DNA from: Chitinophaga eiseniae
Lineage (GTDB): Bacteria > Bacteroidota > Bacteroidia > Chitinophagales > Chitinophagaceae
Direction of reading: 5' to 3'
Length of the DNA: 64,000 bases
Assembly: GCF_012641265.1 (NCBI RefSeq)
Contig: NZ_JABAHZ010000001.1
Span: 1,869,446 to 1,933,445 of the forward strand
The position numbers were made by a program, and so were the translations under genes. The notes beneath the pieces were generated by a model. That model saw only the letters and a list, made by a program, of their open reading frames with translations. It was not told where the DNA came from and did no database searches. Below, one piece after another: positions 35,542-44,500 of the stretch. The number at the start of each line of letters is the position of its first letter. Position 1 is the stretch's first letter.

Positions 35542-36147
35542 CTATGCATAAAGAAACATCCAGCAAATGAGCAGCCAGGGTAACGGATAACCTGCCCGCG
35601 CCAGGTGATCACGGATCTGCTTCAAAGCTGTTACCAATGTATTTTTCACCGTGCTGACTGACAGCGATAAATGTGTGGCAATTTCTGAGGGTTTTAGCCC
35701 CTCTTCCCGACTCAACTGATAAATGCGCCGACGCTGGTCTGGCATCTGCATAACGGCGTCCCGGACCAGCTTAGATATTTCAGCTACACTGGTAGGAACT
35801 GCTTCTGTCATTGGCTGAGCATCCATTAATGCATCCTCGTATATTTTATGCTCGCTGCGCTGGATCACCAGGTTTTTACGCAGCACAGCTCTACATTGCC
35901 GCGTTGCAATACGTAACAGCCAGCCTCTCATATTCTGGACTTCCGCCAACATGTCGCGTTGCAGCCATACCTGCAGAAAGGTTTCCTGCAGTGCTTCTCG
36001 TACATCTTCATCATTAAGGGAGAATCGGCGGACCAACGAAAATAGTTGGGGATAATAGTAGGAGAAAAATTCACCAAATGCCCGCTCACTCCCAGATGCT
36101 ATCTGCAGAACGAGCTCCTTCTCATTATTTATATAGTTGGTTGACAA
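35542..36147 (-). CDS. ECF-type RNA polymerase sigma-70 factor (second locus)
   Basis: About 201 aa with sigma region 2 (AFGEFFSYYYPQLFSLVRRFS, then VREALQETFLQVWLQRD) and region 4 (MPDQRRRIYQLSREEGLKPSEIATHLSLSVSTVKNTLVTAL). The C-terminus is hydrophobic (YPLPWLLICWMFLYA), like the other ECF factor of this window. No ATG is available near the conserved start; the best start is TTG at 36147, giving MSTNYINNEKELV. A TTG start may keep its level low. It leads the SusCD-ABC operon. Confidence 0.92.
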   Translation of the reverse strand: MSTNYINNEKELVLQIASGSERAFGEFFSYYYPQLFSLVRRFSLNDEDVREALQETFLQVWLQRDMLAEVQNMRGWLLRIATRQCRAVLRKNLVIQRSEHKIYEDALMDAQPMTEAVPTSVAEISKLVRDAVMQMPDQRRRIYQLSREEGLKPSEIATHLSLSVSTVKNTLVTALKQIRDHLARAGYPLPWLLICWMFLYA

Positions 36148-36498
36148 TCCTGTTGACGACTTTCAATGGTGTAAAAATGAGTAAAAAATTTGAAGGGAGA
36201 ACAAATGCCACATTTTCTATAATGAAAAGCCGGATGTGCAAATGAGCCATGCGCCTGACGCTCCCATTTACTCTAAAGGAGGCTAGAAAACAGGCTAAAT
36301 ATCAGCCACCAAATATATTACCTGGCAGGAGACTTGAAATCATACTGCAAAAAAAACATCGATAATGGTCAATAAAGCATAGAAATATTATTATGACGCT
36401 CAAATTTTCAACTGTTTAATAAATAATATATCAATGCGTTTGGATAGCCCTTTATAGATATTTATCTTTCTAATTTTATAGCACTTCATCAACCATCT
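36148..36498. other. Divergent promoter region between ECF sigma and GH92
   Basis: No gene is supported. The stretch is AT-rich and separates the divergent sigma and alpha-mannosidase genes. A candidate plus-strand promoter near 36439-36470 is listed separately. No palindromes like those upstream of the first sigma gene were found. Confidence 0.4.
36439..36470 (+). promoter_or_regulatory. Candidate Bacteroidota-type promoter for GH92 gene
   Basis: TTTG (36439-36442) is followed after 20 nt by TATCTTTC (36463-36470), close to the Bacteroidota consensus TTTG-N19..21-TAnnTTTG with one mismatch in the -7 box. It would give a short leader before the ATG at 36499, which lacks a Shine-Dalgarno site, as is normal in this phylum. 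Confidence 0.45.
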
Positions 36499-38886
36499 AT
36501 GCATAAATTAATCCTTGGCATTTGTTTTTATTTTATCTGTATCCAGGATACAACAGCACAGGTACTTAACGCATCAGCCAATGCTGATACAAAACAAAAC
36601 AATGCCGATCTCACTGCCCTGGCAGATCCGACCATTGATACCAAGCAGCCACGTATCGACTTCTTTGCCTCGGCATCTGTGCCCTTCGGTATGGTAGCGC
36701 TGCACCCCGACACACACCAGGGCAACGGGTTGTGGAATTCAGGCTATCGTTATGAAGACAAACGTATTCTTTTCTTCGTCCATAGCCACATGGTGCAAAC
36801 GCCCGGCATTGCCTGCATGCCGGTAGTAGGTAAATGCAAAGGCAACCTGGGAATTGAAGCGAATAGTTCAGCGTTTTCTCACAGCAATGAAGTCATCCGC
36901 CCCGGATATCACAAGGTTAAACTGGAGGAAAGTGGCATCACCGCTGAAATGACTGCCACCACCCGGGTAGGCATGCACCGGGAAACTTTCCCTGCTTGTG
37001 ACGAAGCACATATTCTCTTTCCCCTGAGTGCCAGGCTTGCAGATGTTAGCGTATCGGAAGCATTCGCAAAAAAAATAAGCGACACCCGCATTGGTGGCTA
37101 TGCTGTTTTGAATCCCACCGGACGGCGGAAGCAAACCTGCGTCATATATTTTGTTGCTGAATTTCAAAAGCCATTTGACAACTTCGCGGGCTGGCAAGGT
37201 ACACAACTAGTGGAGGCCATCGATGGACAAATTCGGGGCAAAGACGCTGGTGCATACGTCACTTTCCGTCACCTGAAAGCCAATGAACAACTACGCTATA
37301 AAGTTGCCATTTCTTATGTCAGCATCGAAGGCGCCATCAAAAATCTCGAGGCAGAACTCCCGGGCTGGGATTTTGACGCTGTAGCACAAAGGGCCAAACA
37401 ACAATGGAACGACTACCTTGGTCGCATCAAGGTAAGCGGCGGCACCAAGGCGCAGCAAATTAAACACTATACTGACCTGATGCACACGGCTATCGGGCGA
37501 CGTATATACAGCGACGTAGACGGCTCCTACATGGATCGTGGCGGCGCTACACCGGTTGTTCGTCACATTCCGCTGAATGGCCACGGCCAACCGAAATGGA
37601 ATGCCATAGATATGGACTGCCTATGGGGCACGCAATGGAACCTGAATATTCTATGGACGCTGATGTACCCGGATTATGGCAACCAGGTAGCCCAAACACT
37701 TGTTGAGTACTATAAGAATAATGGCATATTGGGCCGGGGACAATGGGGAGGACAAGAAAATTTCACGATGACCGGAGACTGCAGCACACCGCTACTGGCA
37801 GCACTCGCCAATAACGGCAGAGCGCAATTCGATCTTTCAACGGCCTATGCCGGCGCGAGGAAAAATGCATTTCCGGGCGGCGTTCGCGATCACGCCGGCT
37901 ATGATTCGATTGGTACAGGCGGCGGTTGCGACTGGTATGTTAAATTGGGCTATGTACCGGTGGAAATAGAAAAGCGCGGAGACGGCATGCACCGTGGCGG
38001 CTCAGGCATGACGCTCGAATACGCTTACCAGGACTGGTGCCTGGCTCAATTAGGCAGGCAGCTGGCAAAAAATGAAGATGCCAAGCTCTTCACCCTTCGC
38101 TCCGAAAACTGGCGCAATGTTTTCGACAGCGCTGTTGGATGGGCACGCCCCCGGCACGAAAACGGCAACTGGGTAACTCCCTTCGCTCCCATCGACTTAA
38201 AGAAAAAAGGAGAACCCCGTGGATTTATAGAAGCCAGCCCGGCAACTTTTTCATTCTATGTTCCACAAAACCTTCCCGGCCTCATCAATATAATGGGAGG
38301 CAAAGAAGCCTTTGTTAAAAGGCTGGATACCTGTTTTAGAGAAACTGAAAAATACCGCTTCATTTGCCCCGGCGACTGGCAATTCAGTTATGTAGATTAT
38401 AGCAACCAGCCAGGCTGCCACATGGCCCACCTGTTTAATTATGCAGGCGCGCCATGGCTTAGTCAATATTGGGTACGCAAAGTCAAAGAACTAACTTTTG
38501 GCGGCACAGACTATAAAAGCGGCTACAACGGCGACGAAGACGAAGGTCAAATGGGCGCTCTGGGCGTACTGATGGGCATTGGACTTTTTAGTGTGCAGGG
38601 CTGCGTTGGCGAAAACCCACAACTGGAACTAACGAGTCCACTCTTTGATCATATCAGCCTGCAATTACCCTATGGTGAAGGCTTCAAAAAGTACAAGACA
38701 TTTAATATCAAGGTTATTCGACAGGACCAGGAGAAAGACATCTACATCCAGTCTGTGAAGCTGAATGGCAAAACCTTGAACAGCTTCCAATTGCCTGTTC
38801 ACCAAATATTGCAGGGGGGAAATATGGAAATTCAACTAGGTCCGGAGCCCAACAAAAATTGGGGTATAACGAAAGCAGGTAGTTGA
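36499..38886 (+). CDS. GH92-family alpha-mannosidase
   Basis: This 795-aa secreted enzyme (signal peptide ending near TTAQ) matches glycoside hydrolase family 92, calcium-dependent exo-alpha-mannosidases that trim N-glycans and other mannosides. N-terminal family motifs: VDP-like start, PFGMVALHPDT, and FVHSHM near residues 50-105. Catalytic-domain motifs: TLEYAYQDW with likely acid E507, and GYNGDEDEGQMGALG with D679 and D681 in the place of the usual base residues. The canonical GQMSAW is GQMGALG here, and the wording of several motifs is off the well-studied members, so substrate linkage is uncertain. It stands alone, divergent from the sigma gene and convergent with the T9SS unit. Confidence 0.9.
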   Translation: MHKLILGICFYFICIQDTTAQVLNASANADTKQNNADLTALADPTIDTKQPRIDFFASASVPFGMVALHPDTHQGNGLWNSGYRYEDKRILFFVHSHMVQTPGIACMPVVGKCKGNLGIEANSSAFSHSNEVIRPGYHKVKLEESGITAEMTATTRVGMHRETFPACDEAHILFPLSARLADVSVSEAFAKKISDTRIGGYAVLNPTGRRKQTCVIYFVAEFQKPFDNFAGWQGTQLVEAIDGQIRGKDAGAYVTFRHLKANEQLRYKVAISYVSIEGAIKNLEAELPGWDFDAVAQRAKQQWNDYLGRIKVSGGTKAQQIKHYTDLMHTAIGRRIYSDVDGSYMDRGGATPVVRHIPLNGHGQPKWNAIDMDCLWGTQWNLNILWTLMYPDYGNQVAQTLVEYYKNNGILGRGQWGGQENFTMTGDCSTPLLAALANNGRAQFDLSTAYAGARKNAFPGGVRDHAGYDSIGTGGGCDWYVKLGYVPVEIEKRGDGMHRGGSGMTLEYAYQDWCLAQLGRQLAKNEDAKLFTLRSENWRNVFDSAVGWARPRHENGNWVTPFAPIDLKKKGEPRGFIEASPATFSFYVPQNLPGLINIMGGKEAFVKRLDTCFRETEKYRFICPGDWQFSYVDYSNQPGCHMAHLFNYAGAPWLSQYWVRKVKELTFGGTDYKSGYNGDEDEGQMGALGVLMGIGLFSVQGCVGENPQLELTSPLFDHISLQLPYGEGFKKYKTFNIKVIRQDQEKDIYIQSVKLNGKTLNSFQLPVHQILQGGNMEIQLGPEPNKNWGITKAGS

Positions 38887-38914
38887 TTCCTATTAGGAGC
38901 ACGCTTACTTTCCC

Positions 38915-40492
38915 CTACCTGCATATCTTCTTGTAAACCGAATCCACGCCATCCTTTGTGCTGAATTCCACGCTATCTACCCGGTTGGCATAATGCAGAC
39001 GGAGCACATAGTTGGCATCAGGTTCGAGCTTGGCTTCAATCTCGCCGTAAGGCGGTAAAATCACATAACACCAGCCTACGCCGCGGGTTTTATTGAAGAG
39101 GTACACACACAGCGAACTGGTTGTACAAATATCTACCTGCAGGGGTATACGGAGTAACGGCGCCAGCACCGGGATGACCGGGGCAGCCGGGGGAAACGAA
39201 AAACTGTAAATATCATCTCCCCCGGCGCCGCCTTCGCGGTTAGAAGAAAAGAATCCTTTTCCATCTCCATCTTCAAAATAATAAAAATCATCACCGGGGC
39301 TATTGAATGGCAAATGCATATTCATAGGAGCAGACCAATGATTTTTGCTGCCTTCGGTGCAAAAAACATCATAGCCTCCCATGCCCGGCCATCCTTTGCT
39401 GGCAAAAAACAAACGATCGCCCGGGGCAGTTACAGTAAATGCTTCCTCATCGGCGGTATTTATGCTACTACCGCAGTTCTGCGGCGTGCCCCAGCTGTTA
39501 TCGACATTCTTTTCACAGTACCAGATATCTGTTGCGCCAATACCGCCTGGCCTGTCGGACGTAAAATAGAGGATATTCCCGGCACTGTTCAGCACAGCAT
39601 GCTCCGTAGAATACTCCTGACTATTGTATGGGAATGGGATTGGACCCTGCCATTGCCCCCGTTGTTTGATAAACAGCACCAGGTCATGATGACGTACACC
39701 ATATACCGGCGCTTCTTTTTTATTGAAAGATATCCTGCGTTGCGGATCGGTAACAGTTACGTAAGCGGTATCGCCATTCGCTGAAAAACATAACGGCCCG
39801 GTATGATATGGGAAGTTGTTGATACGGGGAGAGAAATCTTTTACATAACCTGTGCCAGAGGGCAGGTCTTCTGCGGTGTATATTTTACCGAATCCGGTAT
39901 TTGTACGGTAGTATCGCCGGCGGCTACCTTTTACAAACCACATATCGCCGCGCATACTATCGGACACAAAAACCAGTTGCCTGCCATATTTCACAGCCCC
40001 CCAATCGTTACTACTACTGTTTATTCCTTTTACATTAACAATCGTTGCCCTTACAGGAAGTGACTGCCACAGTACCGCGGAATCGCATCCATGTATACGC
40101 ATGGCTACACGTTGTTGATCAGGGTATTGCAGATATTGCTCCCTGGCCTCTGCAAATTTACCGAGACTTTTGAGCATGTCGGCGTAGTTAAGCCTGTCGG
40201 CCGGTACAGCGGAGGAGTCCTTTAACACCTGTTCATACCAGTAGGCAGCCTTTCCATATTGGTTGAAGCCACGGTAACTGGTAGCCAGCCTTTGATGTAG
40301 CATAGCAGCATGCCTTTTTCCGTAATGGGTATGTAAAAGATTTTCATATAACGCTGCCGCCCGGGCATATTCCTGGCGTTGGAAGGATACATCTGCTTTC
40401 CTTTCCACCGGCTCCTGGTCCTGTGCCGACAGCCGGAAGGAAGATAACATTGATATATATACGAAAATGTATGGGACTATGCTTTTCATCAT
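38915..40492 (-). CDS. TPR/PD40-repeat protein, PorE-like without OmpA domain
   Basis: This 525-aa protein has a signal peptide (FRLSAQ), TPR-like helices (about 30-130), then WD40/PD40 beta-propeller repeats with motifs FTSDRPGGIGATDIWY, FFASKGWPGMGGYDVF and FFSSNREGGAGGDDIYSF, and a small C-terminal beta domain ending KKICR. The order TPR-PD40-small domain matches the T9SS protein PorE, but the peptidoglycan-binding OmpA domain expected at the C-terminus is absent. It is the third gene of the adhesin unit; PorP/SprF ends 12 nt upstream. A role in anchoring or assisting export of the adhesin is likely by context. Confidence 0.8.
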   Translation of the reverse strand: MMKSIVPYIFVYISMLSSFRLSAQDQEPVERKADVSFQRQEYARAAALYENLLHTHYGKRHAAMLHQRLATSYRGFNQYGKAAYWYEQVLKDSSAVPADRLNYADMLKSLGKFAEAREQYLQYPDQQRVAMRIHGCDSAVLWQSLPVRATIVNVKGINSSSNDWGAVKYGRQLVFVSDSMRGDMWFVKGSRRRYYRTNTGFGKIYTAEDLPSGTGYVKDFSPRINNFPYHTGPLCFSANGDTAYVTVTDPQRRISFNKKEAPVYGVRHHDLVLFIKQRGQWQGPIPFPYNSQEYSTEHAVLNSAGNILYFTSDRPGGIGATDIWYCEKNVDNSWGTPQNCGSSINTADEEAFTVTAPGDRLFFASKGWPGMGGYDVFCTEGSKNHWSAPMNMHLPFNSPGDDFYYFEDGDGKGFFSSNREGGAGGDDIYSFSFPPAAPVIPVLAPLLRIPLQVDICTTSSLCVYLFNKTRGVGWCYVILPPYGEIEAKLEPDANYVLRLHYANRVDSVEFSTKDGVDSVYKKICR

Positions 40493-40504
40493 CTGGCGAA
40501 TAAG

Positions 40505-41500
40505 TTAAAAGTACCTTGGGCTGGTGATCCTGGATTTCTTGCTGTTGAACAGGAAACCTATTGAAATCTCGTGTGATCCCTGTTGATAGCTTGCAAGTTT
40601 ATTGATAGATATATCATATGCATAGCCGATACGAAGTTGCGGGGTTGCGTAAAACTCCACCAGCGCACTGGCTGCATCCAGGGGATCGAGGTCACTATTC
40701 AACGCAGGTTTATTCCAGAGCTTTACACCGGTACGATAGGAACCTCCCAGCCAGAGTTTGTCTGCGATCAGCAGAAAGGTTGTCACATCCAGGTTGGTAG
40801 GACCTTTGAAATCCTCTTTCACCATCAATGAAGGCTTCAGTTTCAATTGATCAGAAAGTTCAACCATATAGCCAGTGGTTAGGTATAGGTGTTGTGTTTT
40901 GCGGATTGTTTTATAATTCTGACCACCCCAGTAGTAACGGGTATTATCGGTATATAGTGAAAATAAATCCATTACAGACAGCCCTGCGTAAAATTTCGGT
41001 GTATAATAGTATACTCCTATTCGCGCATCTGGTATGATAGTGGAGGTTTTGCCCACAGGAATAGTCATGTCTGCATCATCTACATACTTCAGCGCGGTTC
41101 CATCAATGCTGTACTGTGTAATTCCGCCACCCAGGCCGATACAGAACCGGCGGGTATTTTCATCGTCCAGCGGGATCCGGTAATTATAAAAGCCATAGGC
41201 AGACAGAGATTCCTGCGGGCCTAGCCTATCGATCCCAAGTTGTGCGCCTACTCCTACACGCTGTTCGCCGGCGCCTGTTAATCCATCGATAGAAACTATA
41301 CCCGTTTGCGGCGCGCCAGGAATTCCCGCCCACTGATGCCGGTATGCCGCCTGCAAGTACCAGTCTTCCTTATAACCCGCGTAGGCCGGGTTTACACTCA
41401 GCATATTGAAAACATACTGACTGAATTGTACATTTTGTTGTGCTGCAGACTGTAGCAAGCCACAGCAACATATCACCATCACTATGATTATTCTCTTCAT
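40505..41500 (-). CDS. PorP/SprF-family type IX secretion membrane protein
   Basis: This 331-aa outer-membrane protein has a signal peptide (LLQSAAQQ) and the PorP/SprF start QFSQYVFNMLSVNPAYAGYK, followed by a barrel-like region (YRHQWAGIPGAPQTGIVSIDG) and a typical end SIGFLFNSKKS. In Flavobacterium johnsoniae SprF is needed to deliver the adhesin SprB, and SprF-like partners are required for type-B sorting domains. Here it lies 19 nt after the stop of the giant type-B adhesin gene, so it is very probably that adhesin's dedicated partner (inference from family and position). Confidence 0.92.
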   Translation of the reverse strand: MKRIIIVMVICCCGLLQSAAQQNVQFSQYVFNMLSVNPAYAGYKEDWYLQAAYRHQWAGIPGAPQTGIVSIDGLTGAGEQRVGVGAQLGIDRLGPQESLSAYGFYNYRIPLDDENTRRFCIGLGGGITQYSIDGTALKYVDDADMTIPVGKTSTIIPDARIGVYYYTPKFYAGLSVMDLFSLYTDNTRYYWGGQNYKTIRKTQHLYLTTGYMVELSDQLKLKPSLMVKEDFKGPTNLDVTTFLLIADKLWLGGSYRTGVKLWNKPALNSDLDPLDAASALVEFYATPQLRIGYAYDISINKLASYQQGSHEISIGFLFNSKKSRITSPRYF

Positions 41501-41519
41501 AATTCACCATTTAACTTTT

Positions 41520-44500
41520 CTATCTCAGCAATTCTATCCAACCCTTATATGCTCTTTCGCCGTTCGGCGTATTCAATCTCAACAAGTAGAAGTAAGTCCC
41601 TTCATTGAGACCCTGCCCATCCCAGGTGTTCTGGTAGTTCTTCGACTGGTAGACCTCATTACCCCATCTGTTATAGATGAACAGGGAAGAATTTGGATAA
41701 CGGGAGATACCAATGATCTGGAACTTCTCATTCCTACCGTCGCCGTTCGGGGTAATAACATTTGGTATGAATATATCCGTTCCGGTAACCGGTTTCTCTG
41801 TTGTTACAGAAATGTTATTTCCACTGTTCGGATCAGGCGTTTCCGCAGTAAGCGCAGCAAGGTTCACCACCGTGCCGGTATTGACGATGCGGGCGCTGAG
41901 ACTCAGCGTAGCTGCTTCCATTAACCGGAGGCTATCGATGTTCCAGACCAGTATCCTGCCAACCGGGTCGTAGCTGATAGTACCTACACTGCTGTTGATA
42001 TTACCAATCAGTTCCATATTGCTGCGGAGTGTATCCCTTACCGTTATACCCTTCGAAACAGAGGGACCATTATTTTTCACGGCGATGCTGAAATCCGCCT
42101 TGCTACCTACCATCAGCGGTTCATTCGTGAGCAATGTTTTTACTACTTCCACATCGGCACCTTCTACAGTTGTTACTACCAGCGCGCTGGTATTATTGCT
42201 CATATCCGGGTCCGTAACACCAGCCGGTGGGGTGATGTTTGCCGAGTTACGGAGGGTACCATCACCGTTTACCTTACCGCTAATGACAATTCGGATAGTT
42301 GCTCCTGCCGGGAAGTTTGCAGCCGTTATACGGGCTACGTTGCCACTGATGCCGATGATACCCGTTGCACCACCGGTAGCGACTATGGTACCACCCGCAT
42401 TTTGCAGGGATGCCGGCAGTATATCGGTGATTACTGCTCCGTCGGCACTCGCAGGACCATTATTCTGAGCAATAATAGTATAGGAAATGTGCTCACCCGA
42501 TCCTATTTGTGCAGGGCCCGACTTCGTTATAGAAAGATTCGCAACCGGTGTCGGGACAAAGATTATAGACGTCGATGTGGTATTAGATGATATGGTTTGC
42601 GGTCCATTTACCACATTGGCAGTATTAGAAATTGTGCCGCTGTAGTCAGCAGCAATGCGACCATCGATTTGCACGGTGATGCTATTGCCTGCGCCCGCAG
42701 GGATGGTGCCAAGGAGATTTACATTGTTGCCGCTGCCGGTAGCGTTGGCCGTTACCTGTGCTGTTCCTGCCATGAGGGTTGTCCAATTCACGGCGGTAAC
42801 CGAAGCCGGCACAATATCACTGATACTGATATTATCCGCGTCTGACGGGCCAGTATTTGTGACAATAAGCACAAATCTGATATTGTTGCCTGCATTGGCT
42901 GTAGCCGGCGCCTGTTTCACGATGCTGATCTTTGCACTGCGGGTAATTGCCGTGAGCACTGGTGTGGAATTAATCGTTGTATTATCGGGGCTAGTGAGTG
43001 CTCCTATGTTGGTGAGGGTACCCGCCGGCGTGTTGGCCGGCACTACTCCCCTGATCAATACCTGTATGCTGTTGCCGATGCCGGCGTTGATATCGCCCGT
43101 TACTGCCACATTGTTGCCACTGCCACTGATCCCGCTGCCGGCGGAGGCGGCGCCGTTGGTGCGGGTAGTCCAGGTTACGCTCGTCAATGTTGCCGGTACC
43201 GCATCTGTGATCCTCACTCCTTTAGCATTGGACGGACCACCATTGGTGACGGTAAGTACATAACTAACCGTATCTCCCGCGTTGACCACAGACGGGCCAG
43301 TCTTCGTGAGCTGAAGGTCATATGTCGATGTGACATTGGTAGTAGTGATATTGGAAGCAATATTACCAGCCGTTGCCTGGTTAGTGATAGCGCCTGCAAA
43401 GTCAGGATCAATCCGGCCACTGATGGTCAGCGTTACCGTATTGGCTGTGCCGGCGGGCAGGTTGGCATGCAGGCCTACGTTATTGCCTGTGCCACCGGAA
43501 GCGCCTACAATCTGCGCGGCGCCGGCAGCAGCGGCATTCCAGCTTACACCGGTGAGTGCGGCTGGCACCACATCACCGATCGCCACATTGGAAGTATCTG
43601 AAGGACCCGCATTATTGACTGTAATAGTGTATTTCAGGCTATCACCGGCATGTGCAGTGGCGGCGGTCTGTTTCACGATGCTGATCTTTGCACTGCGGGT
43701 AATTGCCGTGAGCACTGGTGTGGAATTAATCGTTGTATTATCCGGGCTAGTGAGTGCTCCTATGTTGGTGATAGTACCGGCTGGCGTGTTGGCCGGCACT
43801 ATTCCCCTGATCAGTACCTGTATGCTGTTGCCGCTGCCGGCGTTGATATCGCCTGTTACTGCCACATTGTTTCCACTGCCACTGGCCCCGCTGCCAGCGG
43901 TGGCTATGCCATTTGTACGGGTAGTCCAGGTTACGCCGGTCAGTGTTGCCGGCACGGCATCTGTGATCCTCACTCCTTTAGCATTGGACGGCCCTCCATT
44001 GGTTACCGTAAGTACATAACTAACCGTATCTCCCGCAGTTACCACAGCAGGGCCGGTCTTCGTGAGCTTAAGATCATATGCCGCTGTGACGTTAGTAGTG
44101 GTGATATTGGAAGCAGTGTTACCGGCTGTTGCCTGGTTGGTGATGGCGCCCGCAAAGTCCGGATCAATCCGGCCGCTGATGGTCAGCGTTACCGTGTTGG
44201 CTACGCCGGCGGGCAGGTTGGCATGCAGGCTCACGTTATTGCCTGTGCCAACGGATGCGCCTACTATCTGTGCTGCGCCGGCGGCGGTAGCATTCCAGCT
44301 TACTCCGGTGAGTGCAGCAGGCACTATATCACCGATCGCTACATTGGACGTATCTGAAGGACCTGCATTATTTACTGTAATCGTGTATTTCAGGCTATCG
44401 CCGGCATACGCAGTGGCGGCGGCCTGTTTCACGATGCTGAGCTTCACACTGCGGGTAATCACAGTGGATACTGGTGTTGAGTGAATCGTAGTGCCATCCG

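Noticed and set aside
38875..38922. Inverted repeat GCAGGTAG/CTACCTGC across the GH92 and PD40 gene ends
   Set aside because: The loop is 32 nt and no T tract follows, so a terminator is not supported.
42655..44019. Long plus-strand reading frames opposite the adhesin
   Set aside because: They mirror the repeat-rich minus-strand gene, recur with the DUF11 period, have no domain or start signal, and consist of low-complexity translations.
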